From: Paracoccaceae bacterium
GTDB lineage: Bacteria; Pseudomonadota; Alphaproteobacteria; Rhodobacterales; Rhodobacteraceae
Length of the DNA stretch: 7,330 nt
Direction: 5' to 3'
Assembly: GCA_024644285.1 (NCBI GenBank)
Contig: JAHELH010000121.1
Location: 1-7,330, forward strand
The notes under the pieces are model-generated. The model searched no databases. It saw nothing but the letters and a program-made list of their open reading frames with translations, and was not told the origin of the DNA. Numbering within the stretch: position 1 is the first letter of the stretch; every line of letters starts with the position of its first letter. The position numbers and the translations under genes were made by a program. Shown piece by piece: positions 1-7,218 of this stretch.

Positions 1-1178
1 AGGTAGCCGTCGGCATAGGAGGCCAGGCGCTGGTTGCGCAGGTTCGCCCGCACCTGTTCGCGGCTGACATCCACGTTGATCGCCGGCGTCCGGCCGCAGA
101 GCATCAGGAAGACCAGCGCCTGCCCGTCGCCCGAGACCAGCGCGGTCGACACCTCGCCCTCGTCCAGCTTGGCCAGCTCCATGGCGACGTCGCCCTGGAT
201 CTCGGCCATCGGCAGCGTGTCGCGCAACAGCCGCTCCTCGGGCTGGCCCAGGTTGACCCCGTAAAGGTCGTCGCAGGTATCCACCCGGGCCTCGATCGAC
301 CGCGCCTCGGCCAGCGTGGCCTCGGTGCGGCCGCCGGGGATGAAGTAGCGCGCGAACTCGACCGAAACCGCCTCGGCCTCGGGCGCGCCGGTCTCCTCCA
401 GCGCGCGCAGCTGGAACAGCGCGATGGCGTTCGGCACCGGGATCGGCGCGCTCACCTGCCCCGGCGCCAGCGCCAGCACCTGGCTGGCCACGGCGGGCGG
501 CAGGTTCGACAGCGGAATCCATTCCATCCGCCCGCCGCGCCCCGCCGACGGGGCGGCGGAATAGCGCCGCGCGGCGGCGGCGAAGGCTGGGATGGTGGTG
601 ATCTGCGAGATCTCGGCGGCGCGCCGCTGCGCGGCGGCCTGGCGCTCCGGAGTGTTGGCGGGCAGGAAGATCTCGCTCAGCAGCACCCGCACGCCGGACC
701 GGTTCGATGCCAGCGCCAGCGCGCGGTCGATCTCGGATTCGGTGATCTGGGTACGGGGGCCGAACCGGCCCTGCACCACCGAGCGCCAGGCAATGCCCGC
801 GCGCACGAAATCGCGCACCGTCTGGGCATCGACGCCACCTCCGGCCACCGCCTGCAGGAACTGCTCGCTGGTCAGGTTGGCGCGGCCAGCGAATTCGGTC
901 AGCCCGGCCTCCAGCGCCTCCGGCGTCACCTCGACGCCCAGCCTCTCGGCCGCGTCGAGTTGCACCCGCTCTTGGACCAGACGCTCCAGCGCCTCCTGCC
1001 GCAGATCGCCCGGCGCGTTCAGGATCTGGAAGAAAAGTATGCGCTGGTTCAACTCGTACTGGGTGATCACACGGTCATTGACCCGTGCCACCGGCGCAAA
1101 GAGATCGCTCTGCGCCGAGGCCGGCACCGCAAGGATCAGTGTCAGTACCAATGCCGTGAGAAATCTTTGGATTGCCAT
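1..1178 (-). CDS. surA: SurA periplasmic chaperone / peptidylprolyl isomerase (3' end cut by window edge)
   Basis: This is probably the periplasmic chaperone that escorts unfolded outer-membrane proteins to the BAM complex. It reads from ATG at 1178 through 392 full codons without a stop, so the C-terminus is missing. Residues 1-22 form a signal peptide (short basic start, hydrophobic core, ASA|Q cleavage site). A SurA-type N-terminal helical domain follows, with the typical opening VARVNDRVITQYELNQRI at 30-47. A parvulin-like domain spans about 163-262, including FAAAARRYS at 199-207 and the Gly-Gly turn at 215-216. A second, degenerate parvulin-like segment spans about 272-369. E. coli SurA has 428 residues, so little is missing. 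There are two cysteines, C302 and C361, in the second segment. The start has GGAAG (1190-1186) seven bases upstream, and the gene lies 19 bases after the lptD stop. The family is clear; isomerase activity in either domain is not shown by the sequence. Confidence 0.92.
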   Translation of the reverse strand, partial: MAIQRFLTALVLTLILAVPASAQSDLFAPVARVNDRVITQYELNQRILFFQILNAPGDLRQEALERLVQERVQLDAAERLGVEVTPEALEAGLTEFAGRANLTSEQFLQAVAGGGVDAQTVRDFVRAGIAWRSVVQGRFGPRTQITESEIDRALALASNRSGVRVLLSEIFLPANTPERQAAAQRRAAEISQITTIPAFAAAARRYSAAPSAGRGGRMEWIPLSNLPPAVASQVLALAPGQVSAPIPVPNAIALFQLRALEETGAPEAEAVSVEFARYFIPGGRTEATLAEARSIEARVDTCDDLYGVNLGQPEERLLRDTLPMAEIQGDVAMELAKLDEGEVSTALVSGDGQALVFLMLCGRTPAINVDVSREQVRANLRNQRLASYADGY

Positions 1179-1197
1179 GTCCTGTCTTCCGTCTGCT

Positions 1198-3360
1198 CTA
1201 GCCTTTGACCTGGCACGTCCGGGCATAGTCAAGCCCGCTGCGTCCGAACCCGTTCAGCGAAACGCTCAGCCCGATATCGGTCGTGGGCTGCACCGTAGTC
1301 GAAGCGGTGAAGCGGCGCGAGAGGGAAAGGTCGACGTTCAGGCATTCGTTCTGGTATTTCAGCCCCAGCCCCGCGCTGGCGGCCTTGTCGAGGTTCACGT
1401 CATAGCGCCCCTCGGCGGTCGCCGTCCAGTGGCGGCCCAGCCGGTAGGCGGCGTCGAAATTGATCTCGCTGATGTCACCGGCGCGGCCTTCGGCCGGGTC
1501 GGCCACCACCCAGATGTAGCTTCCCGCGGCGCTGACGCGCTTGCTGGACCAGGTGATCTGGGTTTCCGACTTTGCGAAGTTGAAGCTGTCGTCGAACAGC
1601 GACCGGTTCGACAGGCTCAGCTTGTTGTCGATATCGACGCGGGTGGCCACCAGCCAGTCCGAAGATCCGCCGTCGAGGCCCGAGGCCGCGGTGAACTGGC
1701 CGCGGTCGTTGCGCCGGATCACCCGGCCCACCGTCACGGCGTATTCGCGTCCGCGCGGATCGAACCGCGCCCAGCTCAGCCCCAGCGTCGTGCGCACGCC
1801 GCGCTCGTACATGTCCGATCCGGGGAACCGGCTTAGCGCCGTCAGATTGCCCTCGTCGAATTCCACCAGCTTGCTGTCCTCGTTGGGCACCATCGCGCCC
1901 GTCGTGTCGGTCCAGGCCACCTGAACGACGGGCTGGATCACGTCGGTCGCGCCGTTCGGCGCGGTGCGCGCGAAGGGCCAGCGCAACTCCACTGCCGCGG
2001 TCGGCGTGACGTGCGACACTTCCGGCGCGAAGGTCGCGTCCTGGCCGATCCAGTAGAAATCCGACGAGACGTCGGTCTTCACGCCGGCGACCATGCCGTT
2101 GCCGAAGGTCCAGTTGCGCTGCCATCCCATCGAGATGCCGCCGCGCAGCACATCGCGCGCGGTGCATTCCGGCGCCATCGCCGCGGCGCAGGAAACCAGA
2201 AGGGTGGGGGTCACGGTTTCGGCGATGCGCTCGTGGCCCTCGAGATCGAAGACCAGCCGCACCTCGCCGCCGATGGCACCGGGAAAAATCCGCCGCTCGT
2301 AGGTGGCGCGGCCCAGCAGGGTCGCCAGCGTGTCCTCGATGGGAACCTCGGCGGCCCGCAGGCTGCGCAGCTTCTGGAAACTGGCAGAGATGTACTCGTT
2401 GCGCCGGGTCCGCGTCAGCTCGACGCCCGAGGCCAGCCTGTCCGTGTCGTCGTACCCGTAGGTCAACAGGTAGGCGGTGTCGGATACCAGCCCGACATCG
2501 ACATTCAGGTCGAAATCGGCGGGCAGGTTGAACCGGCCGCGCCCGAAAAGGTAGGCCCGCGGCTCGCCCGGCAGCAATTCGTCGACCGACACTGCCCCTT
2601 CGAGCTCGATCGAGCCAAAGCTCAGTTCCTGTCGGTAGCGCCCCTCCAGCGTGCGGGTGTTCGACGAGAGGTAGGGCGTCACCAGGATATCCGCGTGATC
2701 ATTGACCACGAGGAAGTAGGGAAACTTCAATCCAACACCCAGCGATGTCGAGGTCACGATCTGCGGGACCAGAAATCCGGTGGCGCGTTTCAGCGTCGGG
2801 TCCGGCAGGCGCAGGTACGGGAAATAGGCGACCGGCACGCCCATCACCTCGAACCGGGCGTCGTCAAAATACAGCTGCCGCTCCTGCTGGTCGTGCACCA
2901 CGCGCCGCGCCCGGATCTGCCATAGCGGGGTCGGGTTGTTGGCGCAGATCCGGCAGCTCGACGCGACCGTCTTGGTCAACTGGTTATAGCGGCCATCGAC
3001 GCGGTTGATCTCGACCGCCGCCAACTGCATCTGCCCGTCCAGCACCAGCCGGGCGCCGCGCACGATGCCCTGCTGCAGATCGCCCGACAGGATGGCGCTG
3101 TCGCCGGTCATCACCGCGCCGTCGGCCTCGATCAGGGTGAGCGGGCCCTCGAACGTCACCTGGTCGGCGGCCCGGTCATAGATCAACCGCCGCGCCAGCA
3201 CCCGCTGGCCCTGGTAGAGGATCTCGACATTGCCGCTGGCGATGACGGTGTCGCCGCCGCCGAAACTCACGCTGTCGGCGATCAGCGTGGCGAACTGCGC
3301 CGCGGCGGCCATGGGCCACGCGAGGGCCAGCAGCAGGATCAGTGCCGCTCGCCGCATCAT
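1198..3360 (-). CDS. lptD: LptD, outer-membrane LPS-assembly barrel
   Basis: LptD, with the lipoprotein LptE, forms the translocon that inserts LPS into the outer leaflet of the outer membrane. The 720-residue product compares with 784 in E. coli. It has a signal peptide (basic MMRR start, hydrophobic core, AAA|Q cleavage after residue 21), an OstA/LptA-type beta-jellyroll at about 23-140, and then a long C-terminal beta-barrel domain. The barrel follows the family junction around LPDPTLKRATGFLVP at 185-199, and alternating beta-strand patterns run to the C-terminus. Six cysteines are present: C136, C139, C391, C399, C673 and C716. Two ATG codons in tandem (3360 and 3357) could start it. The first overlaps the lptG stop as ATGA, but the second lies at a better distance from GGAGG (3369-3365): 7 bases against 4. 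An in-frame extension upstream to 3423 lies inside lptG and is not favoured. The LptE partner gene is not in the window. Confidence 0.95.
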   Translation of the reverse strand: MMRRAALILLLALAWPMAAAAQFATLIADSVSFGGGDTVIASGNVEILYQGQRVLARRLIYDRAADQVTFEGPLTLIEADGAVMTGDSAILSGDLQQGIVRGARLVLDGQMQLAAVEINRVDGRYNQLTKTVASSCRICANNPTPLWQIRARRVVHDQQERQLYFDDARFEVMGVPVAYFPYLRLPDPTLKRATGFLVPQIVTSTSLGVGLKFPYFLVVNDHADILVTPYLSSNTRTLEGRYRQELSFGSIELEGAVSVDELLPGEPRAYLFGRGRFNLPADFDLNVDVGLVSDTAYLLTYGYDDTDRLASGVELTRTRRNEYISASFQKLRSLRAAEVPIEDTLATLLGRATYERRIFPGAIGGEVRLVFDLEGHERIAETVTPTLLVSCAAAMAPECTARDVLRGGISMGWQRNWTFGNGMVAGVKTDVSSDFYWIGQDATFAPEVSHVTPTAAVELRWPFARTAPNGATDVIQPVVQVAWTDTTGAMVPNEDSKLVEFDEGNLTALSRFPGSDMYERGVRTTLGLSWARFDPRGREYAVTVGRVIRRNDRGQFTAASGLDGGSSDWLVATRVDIDNKLSLSNRSLFDDSFNFAKSETQITWSSKRVSAAGSYIWVVADPAEGRAGDISEINFDAAYRLGRHWTATAEGRYDVNLDKAASAGLGLKYQNECLNVDLSLSRRFTASTTVQPTTDIGLSVSLNGFGRSGLDYARTCQVKG

Positions 3361-4454
3361 CCGTCCTCCAGGTTCAGAAGGATGCCCAGCGACAGCAGGA
3401 TCGCCGCCAGCGGCACCGACCACGCCGCCAAAGGCACCGGGATCTGCCCGCTATCGCCGAGAATCTGCGCGAAATTGCGCACGAAATAGACGCCGAATCC
3501 CAGCCCCAGCGCCGCCAGGACCATCGGCCCGGTGCGCCCGAACCGCGTGTGCCGCATGGTGAACCCGGCGCCGACCAGCACCATGCCGGCCATCAACAAG
3601 GGCAGGGCCAGCTCCATGTGCAACCAGACCCGGTGGCTACGCGCCGAGAATCCCGCGGCCTCGAGCTGGCCGATGAAGGCGGGCAATTCCCAGATCGGGA
3701 TCGAAGCCGGCGTGCCGAAGCTGTCGCGGATCTGCTCCAGCGTCAGGTTCGACGAGATTTGCATGGTCTCGGCGATGCTGGCCGACTTCTCGGCGATGCG
3801 GCCCTCGACCAGGTTCCACTTCTTGGCGTTGCGGATGTCCCAGTATCCCGGTTGCAGGGCGGCGCTTTCAGCCTCGATGCGGTAGCTGGGCGTGCTGTCC
3901 GGACCGAACCCCATGAAACTGACGCCAAACAGCTGCGCGCCGTCCAGATTGCTCCGCGCCGCGCGGATCACCGTCTGTCCCTCGGGCCCACCCTGGCGCA
4001 GCCAGAGCCCCTCGTCGCTGATCGACAGGACGCTCGACGTGCCCTTCAGATGGCGGTTAGCCAGCACCTCGTACTGCTTCGAGGTGGCCGCGACGATGGG
4101 ATTGAACACCGCGACCGAAAACGCCCCGATCAGCATCGCCACGATCACCGGTGTGATCAGCGAGCGCAACGCAGAGCGCCCCGAGGCCCGGGTGATCACC
4201 AGTTCAGAGGTGCGCGCCAACGTCAGGAACAGCGTCAGCGTCGCGAAGATCATGATCAGCGGCAGGATACGGTAAAGCCCCTGCGGCACGTTCAGCAGGG
4301 TCAGTTTGACGATCTCCAGGAAACCCACCGTATCGCTGTCGAACTTGCGAATCTGCTCGACCATGTCGAGCAGCACGAAGATGCCCAGGAAGATCGCGAA
4401 GACCGCCAGAAAGGCCAGCAGAAACCGCCGTGCGATATACAGGTGCAGGATCAT
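3357..4454 (-). CDS. lptG: LptG, LPS export ABC transporter permease
   Basis: LptG pairs with LptF and the LptB ATPase to pull LPS out of the inner membrane and push it onto the periplasmic LptA bridge. The 365-residue product is of normal family length. It shows three N-terminal membrane segments (about 10-30, 55-78, 100-120), a periplasmic jellyroll (about 125-265) and three C-terminal membrane segments (about 275-297, 308-330, 338-360). The segment RTSELVITRASG at 81-92 is the cytoplasmic coupling-helix region, and E84 aligns with the glutamate that contacts LptB in the family. Order in the cluster and its pairing with a second such permease separate LptG from LptF, as does the opening MILHLYIARRFLLAF. 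The ATG overlaps the lptF stop by four bases and has no good ribosome binding site of its own (CCGGG directly upstream), which points to translational coupling. The much longer open frame upstream lies inside lptF and is rejected. Confidence 0.94.
   Translation of the reverse strand: MILHLYIARRFLLAFLAVFAIFLGIFVLLDMVEQIRKFDSDTVGFLEIVKLTLLNVPQGLYRILPLIMIFATLTLFLTLARTSELVITRASGRSALRSLITPVIVAMLIGAFSVAVFNPIVAATSKQYEVLANRHLKGTSSVLSISDEGLWLRQGGPEGQTVIRAARSNLDGAQLFGVSFMGFGPDSTPSYRIEAESAALQPGYWDIRNAKKWNLVEGRIAEKSASIAETMQISSNLTLEQIRDSFGTPASIPIWELPAFIGQLEAAGFSARSHRVWLHMELALPLLMAGMVLVGAGFTMRHTRFGRTGPMVLAALGLGFGVYFVRNFAQILGDSGQIPVPLAAWSVPLAAILLSLGILLNLEDG
3365..3369 (-). promoter_or_regulatory. Ribosome binding site of lptD inside the lptG 3' end
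   Basis: GGAGG on the minus strand sits within the last codons of lptG (encoding Leu-Glu-Asp). It lies four bases before the first ATG of the tandem pair and seven before the second. The site is strong, so lptD probably has its own initiation as well as coupling to lptG termination. Confidence 0.7.
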
Positions 4455-5578
4455 CCCGGAGCCGCCGCGCGGCGTCGCCGGAACAGACCCGGCCGGTCGG
4501 ATATCCACAACAGCACCGGCGCCACCAACAGACCGACGACACTGGCACCATAGGTTGCAGGCCAAAGCGCGGTGTCGCGTCGGGCCAGATCGGCCATGGC
4601 GTTGTCCAGCGATTTCAGGACGATCAGCGCCACGATCGCGCCCAGGATCTGCCGCCACAGGCCAAACCGGCTGTAGCCACCCACCAGCATCGCCGAAAAG
4701 CCCACTAGCGCTGCGACCACGGCCAGCACCGCCTGGTTGATGCGCCCGTGCCCCTCGTACATCAGCGCCGCCGCACTGGCCCCGGTTTCCTGCTGCGCCG
4801 CCTCGGTGGCCCAGATCAGCTCGCGCGTCGGCAGTTGCTTGATGCTGCGGGCGCCGGGCGTCAGAACGTCGACCAGGCTGCCGATGTCATAGGCGAAATC
4901 TGTAAAGCTGGTGGTCGCCAGCCGGCCTGTCGCGGCGGAATAGGTCTGCGCCATACCGTCCAGCATCACCAGCTTCGGCCCGGTCTCCTGCCGGATCAAC
5001 AGCGCCTGCCGCGCCGTATAGACGATCTGGTTGTTGGGATTGCGTGCGTCGGACAGGAAGATGTCGCGCAATTCGCCCTCGGGGCTGATCTCGCGGATAT
5101 AGAACGTCACCCCGTCCGAGGGGTGCAGGAACTGCCCCTCGTTCAGCAATCGCGCGGTTATGTTCTCGGACACCTCGGCCTGCCGCTTGCCCAGCTCGGT
5201 GATCGACAGCGGCACCAGGTAATGCGTGAGCACCGACAAAAGCGCCGCCACGATCAGCCCGAACACCACGACCGGCCAGACCAGGCGGTAGGGGCTGAAG
5301 CCGGACGCCTGGACCACCAGCAACTCGCTTTCGCTCGACAGCCGGTTGGCGACGTAGATCGTGGCGGCGAAGGCCGCGACCGGCAGCACCAGGCGGATGA
5401 CGTTCGGCAGGCTCAGCGCGGTGAACTCGACGAAGACGCTGGCGGACTGGCCGTTCGCGATCAGCTGGTCGAACAGGACCACCGCCCGGTTCACCCAGTA
5501 GACAAGCACAAGCACCAGCGAGAAGAAGCCGAACAGCATCATCAGTTGCGACAAGAGATATCTGTCGAATCTGGCCAA
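4451..5578 (-). CDS. lptF: LptF, LPS export ABC transporter permease (TTG start)
   Basis: This is the partner permease of LptG in the LptB2FG extractor. From the proposed TTG start it is 375 residues, close to the 366 of E. coli LptF. It opens MARFDRYLLSQLMMLFGFF and has membrane segments at about 12-32, 55-77 and 98-120, a periplasmic jellyroll at about 128-265, and further segments at about 280-300, 310-330 and 340-360. The coupling-helix motif SSESELLVVQASG lies at 81-93. The TTG at 5578 is chosen because it gives the family N-terminus (ARFDRY...) and has AGGA six bases upstream. A GTG at 5598 would add a few residues but has no ribosome binding site. The frame stays open back to 6085, but that extension is antisense to pepA and does not look like LptF. 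It is the first gene of the cluster, and lptG overlaps its stop by four bases. LptB is not encoded here. Confidence 0.93.
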   Translation of the reverse strand: MARFDRYLLSQLMMLFGFFSLVLVLVYWVNRAVVLFDQLIANGQSASVFVEFTALSLPNVIRLVLPVAAFAATIYVANRLSSESELLVVQASGFSPYRLVWPVVVFGLIVAALLSVLTHYLVPLSITELGKRQAEVSENITARLLNEGQFLHPSDGVTFYIREISPEGELRDIFLSDARNPNNQIVYTARQALLIRQETGPKLVMLDGMAQTYSAATGRLATTSFTDFAYDIGSLVDVLTPGARSIKQLPTRELIWATEAAQQETGASAAALMYEGHGRINQAVLAVVAALVGFSAMLVGGYSRFGLWRQILGAIVALIVLKSLDNAMADLARRDTALWPATYGASVVGLLVAPVLLWISDRPGLFRRRRAAAPG

Positions 5579-5584
5579 GATTTT

Positions 5585-5588
5585 TCCT
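5585..5588 (-). promoter_or_regulatory. Ribosome binding site of lptF, supporting the TTG start
   Basis: On the minus strand AGGA is followed by a six-base A-rich spacer and then TTG. This spacing is normal for a Shine-Dalgarno site. It is the main sequence reason for placing the lptF start at 5578 rather than at the GTG at 5598, which has only an A-run before it. Confidence 0.6.
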
Positions 5589-5672
5589 GCACCGCTCACT
5601 TTTTTCGTGACGCTACCGGATCTTGCGCGGCGGGTAAAACTGTTAACTGGCCAATGCTCCGGCGAACCCCTA

Positions 5673-5691
5673 GATGTTGCGAAACAGCATC
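5673..5691 (+). promoter_or_regulatory. Imperfect palindrome / hairpin in the pepA leader
   Basis: GATGTTG (5673-5679) and CAGCATC (5685-5691) can pair over seven positions, one of them a G-U pair, around the five-base loop CGAAA. One base separates the palindrome from the GGAG site of pepA. As RNA it could affect access to the ribosome binding site; as DNA it could be a weak dyad operator. The structure is seen in the sequence; any function is inference, and a seven-base stem can arise by chance. Confidence 0.4.
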
Positions 5692-5692
5692 C

Positions 5693-5696
5693 GGAG
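5693..5696 (+). promoter_or_regulatory. Ribosome binding site of pepA, fixing the ATG start
   Basis: GGAG lies six bases before ATG 5703. The frame is open further upstream to a GTG at 5607, but no comparable site precedes that GTG, so the shorter protein is preferred. Confidence 0.75.
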
Positions 5697-5702
5697 ATCC
5701 AC

Positions 5703-7169
5703 ATGACATTGCCCGTCACCGCCGAAATCGAAGCCCTCGACATCGACGCCATCGCCGGCGCCGAAGGCCGCGTCGTGGTGTTCTGCGATGCCGGCGGCAA
5801 GCTCGACACCGGTGGCCGGCGCGTCAACCGCCTGACCCGCGGCGCGCTGGAGCGGCTGGTGGCCTCGAAGGCCTTCGACAAGCTCAAGCCGGGCGAGGCC
5901 GCAGAACTGGGCTGGCCCTCGGGCATGGCCGCCGAGGCGGTGCAGGTCGTCAAGCTCGGCCGCCGTCCCTCGGCGGAAGAGGCGCGCAAGGCCGGCGCCG
6001 CGATCGGCAAGGCGAAGAACGGCAAGGCCCTGCTGGTGCTGGCGGGCACGCTCAAGCGGGTGGAGGACCTGGTGCTGGGCCTCACCCTGCGCGCCTACGC
6101 CTATTCCGACCAGAAGTCCGAGAAGAAGGACGACGAAGGTCCGGTCACGGTCATGGTCACCCGGCCCGACGCGGTCCGCGACGCGGTGCAGGCGACCCGC
6201 GCCTTGGCCGAGGGCGTGTTCTTCACCCGTGACCTGGTCGCGGCGCCCTCGAACGTGCTGACGACAACCGAGTTCGCCGCCCAGCTTCAGGCGCTCGGCA
6301 AGCTGGGCGTCAAGGTCGAGGTGCTGGACGAGGACGCGCTGGAGAAGCTGGGCATGCGCACGCTCCTGGCAGTGGGCCAGGGCAGCGACAGCCCCTCGAA
6401 AGTGGTGGTGATGCAGTGGAAGGGCGGCGGCAAGGGCGCGCCCTTCGCGCTGGTCGGCAAGGGCGTGGTGTTCGACACCGGCGGCATCTCGATCAAGCCG
6501 GCCGCCGGCATGGAAGAGATGACGATGGACATGGGTGGCGCGGGCGTCGTCGCCGGCGTGATGAAGACGCTGGCGCTGCGCAAGGCCAGGGCCAACGTGG
6601 TGGGCCTCGTCGGCCTGGTCGAGAACATGCCCGACGGCAAGGCGACGCGCCCCGGCGACGTGGTGAAATCGATGAAGGGCGACACCGTCGAAATCATCAA
6701 CACCGACGCCGAGGGACGCCTCGTGCTGGCCGACGTGCTGTGGTACGCGCAGGATCGGTTCAAGCCCACCGGCATCGTCGACCTCGCCACCCTGACCGGC
6801 GCGATCATCATCGGGCTGGGGCACGAGCGCGCCGGCGTCTTCGCCAACGACGACGACCTCTGCAAGGCGTTTCTGAAAGCCGCCGAGACAGAGGGCGAGG
6901 GCGCCTGGCGCATGCCCTTGGGCGAGGCCTACGATCAGCTTCTGAAATCCGACATCGCCGACATGAAGAACGTGGGCGGCCGGCCGGCGGGCTCGATCAC
7001 CGCGGCGCAGTTCCTGCAGCGGTTCGTCAAGGAGGATTGCCCCTGGATCCATCTCGACATCGCCGGAGTGGCGCTGACCAAGTCCGAGACCGCGCTGGCG
7101 CCCAAGGGCGCGACCGGCTGGGGCGTTCTGGCGCTGAACCGCCTGATCGCCGACCGGTTCGAGGGCTGA
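5703..7169 (+). CDS. pepA: Leucyl aminopeptidase (M17 family, PepA)
   Basis: This is a cytoplasmic metallo-aminopeptidase that removes N-terminal residues, with preference for leucine, from peptides; family members are two-metal hexamers. The 488-residue product compares with 503 in E. coli. A poorly conserved N-terminal domain (about 1-160, with a charged stretch DQKSEKKDDE at 136-145) precedes the catalytic domain. FTRDLVAAPSNVLT at 174-187 marks the start of the conserved part. Metal ligands expected from E. coli PepA are all present at matching spacing: K253, D258, D276, D335 and E337. The catalytic K265 and R339 are also present. The M17 signature NTDAEGRL is at 333-340. The start is set by GGAG six bases upstream of ATG. 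The gene diverges from the lpt cluster. E. coli PepA also binds DNA in Xer recombination and gene control; nothing here shows whether this protein does. Confidence 0.98.
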   Translation: MTLPVTAEIEALDIDAIAGAEGRVVVFCDAGGKLDTGGRRVNRLTRGALERLVASKAFDKLKPGEAAELGWPSGMAAEAVQVVKLGRRPSAEEARKAGAAIGKAKNGKALLVLAGTLKRVEDLVLGLTLRAYAYSDQKSEKKDDEGPVTVMVTRPDAVRDAVQATRALAEGVFFTRDLVAAPSNVLTTTEFAAQLQALGKLGVKVEVLDEDALEKLGMRTLLAVGQGSDSPSKVVVMQWKGGGKGAPFALVGKGVVFDTGGISIKPAAGMEEMTMDMGGAGVVAGVMKTLALRKARANVVGLVGLVENMPDGKATRPGDVVKSMKGDTVEIINTDAEGRLVLADVLWYAQDRFKPTGIVDLATLTGAIIIGLGHERAGVFANDDDLCKAFLKAAETEGEGAWRMPLGEAYDQLLKSDIADMKNVGGRPAGSITAAQFLQRFVKEDCPWIHLDIAGVALTKSETALAPKGATGWGVLALNRLIADRFEG

Positions 7170-7185
7170 CACGACTCGCGCGCAG

Positions 7186-7218
7186 GCGGTAGGGTGGGGT
7201 TCCACCCCACCGTTCCGC
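7186..7218 (+). repeat. GTAG-led hairpin, REP-like intergenic element
   Basis: A perfect eight-base stem, GGTGGGGT (7193-7200) with ACCCCACC (7204-7211), closes on the loop TCC and is preceded directly by GTAG (7189-7192). Outer bases GCGG (7186-7189) and CCGC (7215-7218) can pair across a three-by-three internal loop. A 5' GTAG before a GC-rich palindrome is the hallmark of REP sequences mobilised by RAYT transposases, and similar GTAGGGTGGG-type palindromes recur in proteobacterial genomes. Only one copy is in the window, so repeat status is inferred. There is no T-run after the stem, so it is not a standard intrinsic terminator. Confidence 0.55.

Larger units (their letters stand above)
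5579..5702. promoter_or_regulatory. Divergent intergenic region between lptF and pepA
   Basis: This 124-base spacer separates two divergent transcription units and must hold their promoters unless these lie inside the genes. It is more AT-rich than the flanking genes, with T-runs at 5581-5585 and 5600-5605 and a GTTAAC palindrome near 5642-5647. I could not find a convincing sigma70 -35/-10 pair on either strand. The best plus-strand candidate (CTGGCC at 5647, TAGATG at 5671, 18-base spacer) matches the consensus poorly and is not called. Confidence 0.5.

Noticed and set aside
592..1836. A 414-codon plus-strand frame antisense to surA and lptD
   Set aside because: It crosses the lptD/surA junction and changes character midway; both real genes carry signal peptides and family motifs.
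3342..4553. A 403-codon plus-strand frame antisense to lptG
   Set aside because: It is a shadow of a clear LptG with six membrane segments; it has no domain of its own and a biased Arg/Gln/His composition.
5647..5676. Sigma70 promoter for pepA (CTGGCC, 18 bases, TAGATG)
   Set aside because: The -35 match is about three of six, and the candidate is not better than chance for a spacer of this size.
5607..5702. N-terminal extension of PepA from GTG 5607
   Set aside because: No ribosome binding site precedes it, it fills the intergenic promoter region, and ATG 5703 with GGAG gives a family-length protein.
5579..6085. N-terminal extension of LptF by 169 codons
   Set aside because: It lies antisense to pepA, does not resemble the permease family and would bury the normal N-terminal membrane segment.
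4748..6232. A 494-codon plus-strand frame spanning antisense lptF and the start of pepA
   Set aside because: It crosses the divergent spacer and runs out of frame through pepA; its composition (Arg, His, Gln runs) is that of a GC-rich shadow.
7193..7211. Rho-independent terminator after pepA
   Set aside because: The stem is good, but no T-tract follows on either strand; the bases after it are CGTTCCGCAAGG.
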